Assembly: GCA_964416315.1 (NCBI GenBank)
Contig: CAYQDR010000119.1
Location: 1 to 14,897 of the forward strand
Direction of reading: 5' to 3'
Source: CAYQDR01 sp964416315
GTDB lineage: Bacteria; Methylomirabilota; Methylomirabilia; Rokubacteriales; DASRDR01
DNA length: 14,897 nt
The notes below the pieces were generated by a model. The model saw only the letters and a list, made by a program, of their open reading frames with translations. It had not been told where the DNA came from and searched no databases. Positions 1 through 7,178 of the stretch are shown here, one piece after another; positions within the stretch are counted from its first letter, which is position 1; every line of letters starts with the position of its first letter. A program made the position numbers and the translations under genes.

Positions 1-2
1 GC

Positions 3-851
3 GCCGCGCGGCCCGCGGCGGCGGCGGCGCGCCCGGCCGCCGAGCCCGCGCCGACCAAGCGGGTTCCGGAGGAGCCGGGCCCGGCCGAGCCGCTCCGTCC
101 TCTCGTGTCTCCGGCGGAGTTGCCGCCGCTCCCCCGCTTCGAGCAGTGGGGACCGGTCGAGCGGGAGCCGCTCCGGGGGGTGCGCCGCCGGAGCGCGGAG
201 CACCTGGCGCTCGCCTGGGCGCTGATCCCGCACGTCACCCAGCACGACCAGGCCGACATCACGCTCCTCGAGGCGGTGCGCCGGGGTCAGCAGGCGCTGG
301 TCGAGCAGTGGGGCGCCGACCTCACGCTGACCGTTCTGCTCGTCAGGGCTGTGGCGTGCGTGCTCCAGGCGCATCCACGGGTCAATGCGAGCCTCGATCA
401 CGGGACGGGGGAGCTCGTCCTCAAGCGCTACTACCACATCGGGGTCGCCGTGGACACGGAGCGCGGCCTCGTCGTCCCGGTCGTGCGCGACGTGGACCGG
501 AAGCGCCTCCGGGAGCTGACCGTCGAGCTCGCGCAGCTCGTCGCGCGCACGCGCGAGGGGAGGGCGAGCCTGGAGGACCTCCGCGGCGGCACGTTCACCG
601 TGACGAACACGGGGGCCCTCGGGGGCACCGGGGCCACCCCGATCATCAACTACCCGGAGGTGGCGATCCTCGGCGTGGCGCGGGCGCGCGAGATGCCGGT
701 GGTGCGCGAGGGCGCGATCGTCCCGCGCCTGGTGCTGCCCCTCTCCCTCGCGTTCGACCACCGCGTGATCGACGGGATGGAGGCGGCCCGGTTCATGACG
801 GACCTCGTCCGGCTCCTCGAGGACCCCGGCCGCTTGCTCCTTGACGCCTGA
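3..851 (+). CDS. Dihydrolipoyl acyltransferase (E2) of a 2-oxoacid dehydrogenase complex, 5' truncated
   Basis: This is the C-terminal part of an E2 subunit, which moves an acyl group from the lipoyl arm to CoA in a cytoplasmic 2-oxoacid dehydrogenase complex. The frame is open from base 3 without a start, so the lipoyl and E3-binding domains should lie to the left. Visible residues 1-35 are an Ala/Pro-rich linker typical of the mobile hinge. The catalytic domain follows, with HVTQHDQADITLLE, the core block RYYHIGVAVDTERGLVVPVV and FTVTNTGALGG. The active-site motif DHRVIDG is at visible residues 252-258 (His253, Asp257). A GTG at 105 could be called as a start, but the domain is clearly longer. 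The E3 gene begins 52 bp downstream, supporting a shared operon. Substrate class (pyruvate, branched-chain or 2-oxoglutarate) cannot be settled from this fragment. Confidence 0.93.
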   Translation, partial: AARPAAAAARPAAEPAPTKRVPEEPGPAEPLRPLVSPAELPPLPRFEQWGPVEREPLRGVRRRSAEHLALAWALIPHVTQHDQADITLLEAVRRGQQALVEQWGADLTLTVLLVRAVACVLQAHPRVNASLDHGTGELVLKRYYHIGVAVDTERGLVVPVVRDVDRKRLRELTVELAQLVARTREGRASLEDLRGGTFTVTNTGALGGTGATPIINYPEVAILGVARAREMPVVREGAIVPRLVLPLSLAFDHRVIDGMEAARFMTDLVRLLEDPGRLLLDA

Positions 852-858
852 ATCTCCG

Positions 859-876
859 CTCCCCCGCTGGGGGGAG
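859..876. repeat. G/C palindrome in the E2-E3 gap (REP-like repeat)
   Basis: CTCCCCC (859-865) pairs with GGGGGAG (870-876) across a 4-nt loop, followed by a G-rich tail to 899. It starts 7 nt after the E2 stop. The 12-mer CCGCTCCCCCGC at 856-867 recurs at 13587-13598, also just after a stop codon. This suggests a dispersed intergenic palindromic element rather than a terminator, since no T-run follows. Confidence 0.5.
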
Positions 877-903
877 AGGGCGGGGTGAGGGGGGAGAGCT
901 GCC

Positions 904-2334
904 ATGGTGATGGGCGACCTCCCGCACGACGTGGACCTCGTCGTCATCGGCGGGGGCCCGGGCGGGTACGCCGCGGCCTTCCGGGCCGCCGACCTCGGCC
1001 TCGAGACGGTCCTCGTCGAGAGCCGCGGCGCCCTCGGCGGCGAGTGCCTCCACGTCGGCTGCATTCCCTCCAAGGCCCTCCTCGGCCTCGCGGCGCTCGT
1101 CCACGCCGCGGCCGAGGCGCGCGCGGCCGGCGTCGAGTTCGCACCGCCGAAGCTCGCCCTCGAGCGGACGCGCGAGTGGACGGCCGCCTCGATCAAGAAG
1201 CTCGCCGCCGGGCTCGCCGGCCTGGCGCGGACCCGGGGCGTGGAGATCATCACGGGGCACGCGCGGTTCGAGGACCCGCGCACGGTCCACGTCGAGACCG
1301 GCGAGGACGCCCCGCCCGCGACCCTCCGCTTCCAGCATGCGATCGTGGCGACGGGCTCCCGCCCCGCGCCGCTGCCGGGTCTCGACCGCCCGGGCGAGCG
1401 GATCTGGGACTCCGCGGCGGCCCTCGCGCTTCCTTCCGTGCCGTCGCGGCTCCTCGTGGTCGGCGGCGGCTACATCGGGCTCGAGCTCGGGACCGTGTAC
1501 GCGGCGCTCGGCTCCGAGGTCACCGTGGTGGAATTGATGGACGGGCTCCTCCCCGGGGTGGATCGCGACCTCGTCGCCCCGCTCGCGCGCCGCCTCGCCG
1601 GGCTGTTCAAGCAGATCCACCTCCGCACGAAGGTCGCCGCCGTCCGCGAGGCCCGGGGCGGAACCGTCGTCGAGCTCGAGGGCGAGGGCGCGCCCGGGCG
1701 CCTCGAGGTCGAGCAGGTGCTGGTCGCCGTCGGGCGGCGCCCGCACACGGACGGCCTCGGCCTCGAGCGCACGGGAGCTCGCCTGGACGCGCGCGGCTTC
1801 ATCCAGGTGGACGCCGCGCGGCGCACGGCGGATCCCCGGATCTTCGCGGTCGGCGACGTCGCAGGCGAGCCGATGCTCGCCCACAAGGCGATGGCCGAGG
1901 GCCTGGTCGCCGCGGAGGCCGCCGCGGGCCGCCCGGCGGCGTTCGAGCCGCAGGCGATCCCGGCCGTCGTCTTCACCGATCCCGAGGTCGCGTGGGCCGG
2001 CCTCACCGAGGAGGCCGCGCGAGCGCGCGGTCTCCAGGTCCGGACCGTGCGGGTGCCCTGGTCGGCGTCGGGGCGCGCCGTGGCCATGGGCCGCCCGGAC
2101 GGCCTCACCAAGCTCCTCTTCGAGACCGAGACGGGGCGGCTCCTCGGCGTCGGCCTCGTCGGTCCCCACGCGGGCGAGCTGATCAGCGAGGGAACGCTGG
2201 CCGTCGAGCTGGGTGCCGTCGCCGAGGACCTGGCCGGCACGATCCACACCCATCCGACGCTCGCGGAGACCCTCGGCGAGGCGGCCGGGCTCTTCCTGGG
2301 GCGCCCGATCCACCTCCCGCCGCCCCGCCGTTGA
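904..2334 (+). CDS. lpdA: Dihydrolipoamide dehydrogenase (E3)
   Basis: This FAD enzyme reoxidises the dihydrolipoyl arm of E2 and passes electrons to NAD+. The 476-residue length is normal. Residues 16-21 (GGGPGG) form the FAD dinucleotide site. The redox disulfide is Cys48/Cys53 in GGECLHVGCIPSK. Residues 187-192 (GGGYIG) form the NAD site, and Gly317-Asp318 in IFAVGDVAGE is the second FAD contact. The catalytic dyad His450/Glu455 lies in HTHPTLAE. The ATG at 904 is preceded by a GGGGAGAG ribosome-binding site at 891-898; an in-frame ATG at 910 is possible but less well spaced. The usual GGTCLNVGCIPSK is slightly changed (Glu47, His50), with both cysteines kept. Mercuric and glutathione reductases share the fold, but the E2 neighbour and the HTHPTLAE end fit E3. 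Confidence 0.95.
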   Translation: MVMGDLPHDVDLVVIGGGPGGYAAAFRAADLGLETVLVESRGALGGECLHVGCIPSKALLGLAALVHAAAEARAAGVEFAPPKLALERTREWTAASIKKLAAGLAGLARTRGVEIITGHARFEDPRTVHVETGEDAPPATLRFQHAIVATGSRPAPLPGLDRPGERIWDSAAALALPSVPSRLLVVGGGYIGLELGTVYAALGSEVTVVELMDGLLPGVDRDLVAPLARRLAGLFKQIHLRTKVAAVREARGGTVVELEGEGAPGRLEVEQVLVAVGRRPHTDGLGLERTGARLDARGFIQVDAARRTADPRIFAVGDVAGEPMLAHKAMAEGLVAAEAAAGRPAAFEPQAIPAVVFTDPEVAWAGLTEEAARARGLQVRTVRVPWSASGRAVAMGRPDGLTKLLFETETGRLLGVGLVGPHAGELISEGTLAVELGAVAEDLAGTIHTHPTLAETLGEAAGLFLGRPIHLPPPRR

Positions 2335-2335
2335 G

Positions 2336-2350
2336 CGGCGCCCGGCGCCG
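2336..2350. repeat. Small inverted repeat before the amidase ribosome-binding site
   Basis: CGGCGCC and GGCGCCG flank a central C between the E3 stop and the AAGGAG at 2351. As RNA it can form a 5-bp stem with a 5-nt loop directly next to the ribosome-binding site. In DNA this rich in G and C it may be chance; no T-run follows, so it is not a convincing terminator. Confidence 0.3.
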
Positions 2351-2365
2351 AAGGAGACCCGGTCC

Positions 2366-3778
2366 ATGAACGCTGACGAGCTCTGCTGGCTCCCCGCGAC
2401 CGAGCTGGCCCTCCTGATCCGCATGAGGAAGGTGTCGCCCGTCGAGGTGGTGGACGCCATCCTCGACCGGATCGAGCGGGTCAACCCGCGGCTCAACGCC
2501 TACGTGCTCGTCACGGGCGACAGCGCCCGGCGCGAGGCGAAGGCAGCCGAGCGAGCGGTCATGGCGAGGCGCGCGCGGCTCGGCCCGCTCCACGGCGTGC
2601 CCTTTTCGGTGAAGGACCTCGTGATCACGGCCGGCGTGCGGACGACCTTCGGCACCCCGCTCCTCCGCGACAACGTCCCGGCGGAGGACGCCCCGATGGT
2701 GGCGCGGCTCCGGGCGGCCGGCGGGATCATGCTCGGCAAGACCAACACGCCGACCTTCGGCTGGATCGGCGCGACCCACAACCTCCTGTTCGGCGCGACC
2801 CGCAACCCCTGGAACCTCGAGCGGACGCCCGGCGGCTCGAGCGGCGGGGCCTCGGCCGCGGTGGCGGCCGGCCTCGGCCCGCTCGCCATCGGCACGGACG
2901 GCGGCGGCTCGATCCGCATCCCGGCGTCCTTCGCCGGCATCTTCGGCCTGAAGGCCTCCTTCGGGCGCATCCCGACCTACCCGCCGAGCGCGGCGTGGAG
3001 CCTCTCCCACGTCGGCCCGATGACCCGGACGGTCGCCGACGCGGCGCTCATGCTCCAGGTCTCGGCCGGATCGGACGAGCGCGACCAGTACTCCTTGCCC
3101 CGCGAGGGTGTGGACTACCCGAAGGCGCTCAAGGGACGCCTGAAGGGCCTGCGCGTGGCCTACACGGACGACCTCGGCTTCGTCCAGGCGCTCGACCCGG
3201 AGGTCCGGGCGACGTGCGCGCGGGCGGCGCGCGTGTTCCGCGACGTCGGGTGTCGCCTGGAGACGGTGGCGCCGCGCTGGCCCTCGCCCAAGGAGTGCTG
3301 GCAGGAGATCTTCTGCGGCGGTATCGCGACCCGCCTCGCCCCGTACCTCGACCGCAAGGACGAGATCGAGCCGGGACTCTTGCGGATCATCCAGGAGACG
3401 CTGGCCAACCCCCCGACCCGCTACGTCCAGGCGTGGTTCGACCGCCTGGCCTGGTGGCAGCACCCCCGGGCGTTCTTCGAGAAGTACGACCTCCTGCTGA
3501 CGCCGACCGTCGCGTGTCCGCCGTTCCCGATCGGCCTCGACAACCCGGCGGAGATCGCCGGGACGCCCGTGGACCCCTACGCCTGGACGCCGTTCACGTT
3601 CCCGTTCAACCTCTCCGGCCAGCCGGCGGCGAGCGTGCCGTGCGGCTTCACGAAGGACGGCCTTCCGATCGGCCTCCAGATCGTCGGCCGCCGCTACGAC
3701 GACGTGACGGTGCTCCGGGCCTCCGCCGCCTTCGAGCGCGCCCGCCCCTGGGCCAACCGGCGCCCGCCGGTCGCCTGA
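2366..3778 (+). CDS. Amidase-signature family hydrolase
   Basis: This is a 470-residue cytoplasmic amidase of the GatA/FAAH/acetamidase superfamily that hydrolyses a carboxylic amide to acid plus ammonia or amine. The Ser-cisSer-Lys triad is visible: Lys83 in GVPFSVKDL, the cis-Ser in TPGGSSGG (about Ser158) and the nucleophile Ser182 in GTDGGGSIRIPAS. The ATG at 2366 is chosen because AAGGAG lies at 2351-2356 and the protein then begins with a normal amidase helix (MNADELCWLPATELALLIR). The open frame extends upstream to 2213, but that part overlaps E3 and looks non-coding. The gene starts 31 bp after E3 and ends 3 bp before the GHKL ATPase. The substrate is unknown. GatA itself is unlikely, because no gatB or gatC is adjacent. 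Confidence 0.92.
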   Translation: MNADELCWLPATELALLIRMRKVSPVEVVDAILDRIERVNPRLNAYVLVTGDSARREAKAAERAVMARRARLGPLHGVPFSVKDLVITAGVRTTFGTPLLRDNVPAEDAPMVARLRAAGGIMLGKTNTPTFGWIGATHNLLFGATRNPWNLERTPGGSSGGASAAVAAGLGPLAIGTDGGGSIRIPASFAGIFGLKASFGRIPTYPPSAAWSLSHVGPMTRTVADAALMLQVSAGSDERDQYSLPREGVDYPKALKGRLKGLRVAYTDDLGFVQALDPEVRATCARAARVFRDVGCRLETVAPRWPSPKECWQEIFCGGIATRLAPYLDRKDEIEPGLLRIIQETLANPPTRYVQAWFDRLAWWQHPRAFFEKYDLLLTPTVACPPFPIGLDNPAEIAGTPVDPYAWTPFTFPFNLSGQPAASVPCGFTKDGLPIGLQIVGRRYDDVTVLRASAAFERARPWANRRPPVA

Positions 3779-3781
3779 CGC

Positions 3782-5362
3782 GTGGGCGAGACCCGCGTCG
3801 ATCTCCTCCATCTCCTCGAGGATCTCCGGGACGCGTACCCCGGGGCCCTCGAGGAGACGATCCTGACGGAGATCGTCGCGAACTGCCTCGACTCGGGGGC
3901 GGCCCGTGTCGCGCTCGTGACCGACCCCGCAGGCGCCACCCTCACGGTCGTGGACGATGGCTCGGGCATGGCGCGCCGCGAGTTGGCGCGCTTTCACGAC
4001 ATCGCCACGACGACGAAGACCCGCGGCGAGGGGATCGGGTTCGCCGGCGTGGGGATCAAGCTCGGGCTCCTCGCGTCGGGAGAGGTCCTCAGCGAGACCC
4101 GACGCGGCAAGACGCACGTCGCGACGACCTGGCAACTGGCCTCCCGCCAGCGCGCCCCGTGGCGGTGGATCCCGCCGCCGGGCTTCGTGGGCGAGCGTGG
4201 AACGGCCGTCCGGCTCACCCTCCGCAATCCGCTCTCCCCGCTACTGGACGCTGGGTTCCTCGAGGCGTGCGTCGAGCGGCACTTCCAGCCGCTCTTGGAC
4301 CCCGCGTTCGATGACGGCCTCCGGGCCCACTACCCCGCGGGCGTGCGGTTCGTCGTGAATGGCCGCGAGCTCCTGCGGGGCGCCCCGGCACCCGGTCGGG
4401 CCCCGCTTGCGATCCGGATCGGGCGGAAGCGGCGGCCGGCCGCCGTCGGCTACCTCGTCCGGGATGCGGCGCCGCTCCCCGAGGCCGAGCGCGGCGTCGC
4501 GATCAGCACGCTGGGCAAGGTCATCAAGCGCGGATGGGACTGGCTGGGCGTCACGCCTGCCGCGCCCGAGCGCGTGGGCGGCCTCATCGAGGTGCCGGGG
4601 CTCGCTGGGTGCCTGACCCTGAACAAGGCCGACTTCATCCGGACGGGCGCGCGGGGCGCGACATACCTCGCGTACCGCAAGGTCATCCAGGAGGCGGTCT
4701 CGGCCCAGCTCGCGGCCTGGGGCGACACGCACGATGCCTCGGCGGAAGCCCGGCGGCGGGCGCGCCCGATCGAGCGTGACCTCCAGCGGGTCCTGGTGGA
4801 CCTTGCCGAGGAGTTCCCGTTGCTGGCGGCGCTCGTCGAGCGCCACGCGGGCGGGCAAGCGCGGCTGCCGATGGGGCGACCTGGCGCGCGGCTGGAGCCG
4901 GTCGCCGCGGTTGCGCGTACGGAGGCATCGGAGGTGACCGTACCCGCCGGGAGCCCTGCGCCCGGGCTCGATCGTGAGGCCGAGCCATCCGGGACCCCCG
5001 AGGATCGGCTGCCCCGCGGCTCGGTCCCCGTCGGGCCCGCCGAGGCGGAGCCCCGGGGACCCAGGCGCCCGATCCGCTACGGCCTCAGCATCCAGTTCGA
5101 GACGCGGTCCGACAGCGCCGAGCTGGGCCGGCTGGTCGAGTCCACGGTCTGGGTCAACGAAGCCCACCCGGCGTACCGCCGCGCGGTCGCGTCGCGCTCC
5201 GAGGGGTACCACATCGCGCTCGCCGTCGGCATGGCGCTGGCGCCGCTGGCCGTCGAGCCACAGCACGCCCGGGAGTTCGTCACGGCGTTTCTCGCCCGCT
5301 GGGGCGAGGCCCTGGACCGCCCGCGCCCGGGGCGCCGCCACCGCACGCGGCGTGAAGATTAA
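3782..5362 (+). CDS. GHKL-family ATPase, MORC/Hsp90-like
   Basis: This 526-residue protein has an N-terminal GHKL (gyrase-Hsp90-histidine kinase-MutL) ATPase domain. The N-box is ILTEIVANCLDSGA (Glu30, Asn34), the G1 motif is DDGSGM (58-63), and the G2/lid motif is GEGIGFAGVGIK (82-93). There is no histidine-kinase phosphoacceptor helix and no transmembrane segment. Residues 120-320 look like an S5-type transducer region. TLNKADF, a little after residue 275, resembles the NKQDF lysine loop of MORC proteins (my recollection of the family). A Pro/Gly-rich linker at about 350-420 leads to a separate C-terminal domain containing VWVNEAHPAYRRA and a helical end. It starts at GTG 3782, 3 bp after the amidase stop, with no strong ribosome-binding site, so translation may be coupled. 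The ATP-binding fold is certain; the biological role is not known. Confidence 0.85.
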   Translation: MGETRVDLLHLLEDLRDAYPGALEETILTEIVANCLDSGAARVALVTDPAGATLTVVDDGSGMARRELARFHDIATTTKTRGEGIGFAGVGIKLGLLASGEVLSETRRGKTHVATTWQLASRQRAPWRWIPPPGFVGERGTAVRLTLRNPLSPLLDAGFLEACVERHFQPLLDPAFDDGLRAHYPAGVRFVVNGRELLRGAPAPGRAPLAIRIGRKRRPAAVGYLVRDAAPLPEAERGVAISTLGKVIKRGWDWLGVTPAAPERVGGLIEVPGLAGCLTLNKADFIRTGARGATYLAYRKVIQEAVSAQLAAWGDTHDASAEARRRARPIERDLQRVLVDLAEEFPLLAALVERHAGGQARLPMGRPGARLEPVAAVARTEASEVTVPAGSPAPGLDREAEPSGTPEDRLPRGSVPVGPAEAEPRGPRRPIRYGLSIQFETRSDSAELGRLVESTVWVNEAHPAYRRAVASRSEGYHIALAVGMALAPLAVEPQHAREFVTAFLARWGEALDRPRPGRRHRTRRED

Positions 5363-5586
5363 GTGGTCGGCCAGTCGCTTCCGTTCGGATACGCCGACCA
5401 GTCGGTGCGTCCAAACGCCGTCACCGCCCTTCGATGAGATTGGCGTCTCCTGCGCGACTCTGCGGCGATTCTAGCAGATCGAGGACCCCCTTGACGGGGA
5501 CCCCGGGGTCGCCGGAGGATGGGGCACTGCCCCTTGACCGCCCCTCGGGCATGGCCGGTCGCGCACCCACGGTGAGGAGGTGGAGC
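5363..5586. promoter_or_regulatory. Gap with dyads, probable promoter region of the transporter operon
   Basis: No gene is supported in this 224-bp gap. It holds an inverted repeat TGGTCGGC (5364-5371) / GCCGACCA (5393-5400) just after the ATPase stop, with a 21-nt loop and no T-run. TTGACG at 5491-5496 is a candidate -35 box. A perfect 12-bp palindrome, GACCCCGGGGTC (5499-5510), sits where the spacer would be. A weak -10 (GAGGAT, 5515-5520) is 18 bp from the -35. A 13-bp palindrome GGGGCACTGCCCC follows at 5521-5533. The ribosome-binding site GAGGAGG is at 5574-5580. The promoter itself is a guess; the palindromes are directly visible. Confidence 0.3.
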
Positions 5587-7158
5587 ATGGTCCCGAACGT
5601 TTCCCGTCGGACCGTCGTTCTCGCGCTCGCCGCGATCGCCCCGGTCCTCGCGGGCGCCGTGTTCGCCCAGGAGACGCCCCGGCGCGGCGGCGTCCTCCGC
5701 GTCGGGATCCTCGGGGAGCCGCCGGCGCTGGACCTCCACTGGACCACGGCCGCCATCACGGACATCATCGCGAACCACGTCTACGAGGGCCTGTACACGC
5801 TCGACGAGGGGCGGCGGCCACTCCCGATGCTGGCCGAGTCGATGCCCGCGGTCTCGCGGGACGGCGTCGCCTACACCTTCAAGCTCCGCCAGGGGGTCAA
5901 GTTCCACAACGGCAAGGAGATGACCGCCGAGGACGTGGTCGCCTCCCTCGGCCGGTGGAGCAAGCAGGCCGCCAACGGCAAGACCCTGTTCGCCCTCGTG
6001 ACCGAGCTCCGGGCGGCGGACCGGTACACGGTGGAGATGAAGCTCAAGGAGCGGTCGCCCATCGTCCTCATCTCGCTCGCGGTGCCGAACAACGGGGCGG
6101 TGATCTACCCGAAGGAGGTGGCAGAGAAGTTCAAGCCACAGGAGAAGGCGACCGAGTGGATCGGCACCGGGCCGTTCAAGGTGGCCGAGTGGCGGCCGGA
6201 CCGGTACACCCGGATGGTCCGGTTCGACGAGTACGCCTCCCGGGCCGAGCGGCCGAACGGCTACGGGGGGGCCAAGGCCGCGCACCTGGACGAGATCCGG
6301 TGGGTCCCCGTCCCGGACGTCGCGACGCGGGCCGCCCAGCTCGAGACCGGGGAGCTGGACTTCGCCGACGACCTGAACCTCGACCAGTACGACCGGCTGG
6401 CCGGCAACCCCAACCTGCGCCCGATCGTTGCCAAGCCGTATTTTTGGCTGACCGCCGTGCTCAACAAGAAGGAAGGCCTGATGACGAACCAGAAGCTCCG
6501 CCAGGCCTGGCAGGCGGCCATCGACGTCGAGCCGATCATGAAGAACGTCGCGGGGGGCAAGTCCGAGTTCTATCGGATGGACTCGAGCCTGGCCTTCGCC
6601 GAGATCGCGGAGTGGCACACCAAGCTCCCGGGGCTCCCGTGGAATGAGCGGAACCGCGAGAAGGCCAAGCGGCTGCTCCAGGAAGCCGGGTACAGGGGGG
6701 AGCCGATCCGCTTCATGACGACGCAGGAGTACAAGTGGATGTACGACTTCGCGCTCTTGACCAAGCAGCAGCTCGAGGACGCGGGGTTCGTGATCGACCT
6801 TCAGGTGGTGGACTGGGCGACCCTGGTCAAGCAGCGGAACAATCCGAAGGCGCACGACGCCTTCACCACGGGGTTCGGGCCCTACTACGACCCCACGCAC
6901 GCCCTGGCCTTTTCCTGCAACTGGCCCGGCTGGAACTGCGACGAGGAGGTCCAGCGGTTGAACGCCGAGCTGGCGCGGGAGACGGACCCAAAGAAGCGGT
7001 ACGAGCTGTGGGTGCAGCAGACGAAGCTCTTCTACGAGAAAGTTCCCGTGATCCGCTACGGGGACCTCCACGGGCTCCGGGCGGCGCGAAAGGCCGTGAA
7101 GGGGTTCAACGAGCGGACCGACCGGCCGCGGTTCTACAACGTCTGGCTCGACAAGTAA
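5587..7158 (+). CDS. ABC transporter solute-binding protein, family 5 (first paralog)
   Basis: This is a periplasmic substrate-binding protein of the DppA/OppA/nickel family (SBP family 5), 523 residues. The signal peptide is residues 1-27 (SRRTVVLALAAIAPVLAGAVFA, cut before Gln28), and its SRR pair could make it a Tat substrate. Family blocks include RGGVLRVGILGEPPALD at the mature start, GVKFHNGKEMTAEDVV, GTGPFKVAEW and GLMTNQKLRQAWQAAIDVE. ATG 5587 is chosen because GAGGAGG at 5574-5580 precedes it and a signal peptide starts there; the frame stays open to 5434, but that stretch does not look coding. The mature protein has only two cysteines, Cys444 and Cys451 in FSCNWPGWNCDEE. A close paralog follows 20 bp downstream. 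The ligand is unknown; peptides, opines, sugars and metal chelates are all carried by this family. Confidence 0.93.
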   Translation: MVPNVSRRTVVLALAAIAPVLAGAVFAQETPRRGGVLRVGILGEPPALDLHWTTAAITDIIANHVYEGLYTLDEGRRPLPMLAESMPAVSRDGVAYTFKLRQGVKFHNGKEMTAEDVVASLGRWSKQAANGKTLFALVTELRAADRYTVEMKLKERSPIVLISLAVPNNGAVIYPKEVAEKFKPQEKATEWIGTGPFKVAEWRPDRYTRMVRFDEYASRAERPNGYGGAKAAHLDEIRWVPVPDVATRAAQLETGELDFADDLNLDQYDRLAGNPNLRPIVAKPYFWLTAVLNKKEGLMTNQKLRQAWQAAIDVEPIMKNVAGGKSEFYRMDSSLAFAEIAEWHTKLPGLPWNERNREKAKRLLQEAGYRGEPIRFMTTQEYKWMYDFALLTKQQLEDAGFVIDLQVVDWATLVKQRNNPKAHDAFTTGFGPYYDPTHALAFSCNWPGWNCDEEVQRLNAELARETDPKKRYELWVQQTKLFYEKVPVIRYGDLHGLRAARKAVKGFNERTDRPRFYNVWLDK

Positions 7159-7178
7159 CCCGCACGAAGGAGGGAACC

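Noticed and set aside
2213..2365. Upstream extension of the amidase to 2213
   Set aside because: It overlaps the conserved catalytic end of E3 and gives Arg/Ser/Pro-rich non-family sequence, while AAGGAG supports ATG 2366.
793..2496. Long minus-strand open frame (567 codons) across E2, E3 and the amidase start
   Set aside because: It is antisense to strongly recognised genes, its translation is Arg/Gly/Pro/Glu-rich low-complexity sequence with no domain, and long antisense frames are expected at this GC content.
2183..4135. Minus-strand open frame of 650 codons
   Set aside because: It lies opposite the amidase and the GHKL ATPase, whose motifs are unambiguous; the translation shows only composition-driven sequence.
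5534..5562. Promoter using TTGACC at 5534
   Set aside because: No sequence resembling a -10 box lies 16-18 bp downstream.
5434..5586. Upstream extension of the first binding protein to 5434
   Set aside because: The extension would bury the signal peptide 51 residues inside the protein, and GAGGAGG precedes the ATG at 5587.
5359..7071. Minus-strand open frame of 570 codons opposite the first binding protein
   Set aside because: The plus strand has a signal peptide, ribosome-binding site and clear family blocks; the minus frame mirrors these codons. The same holds for 7134-8492 and 12259-13980.
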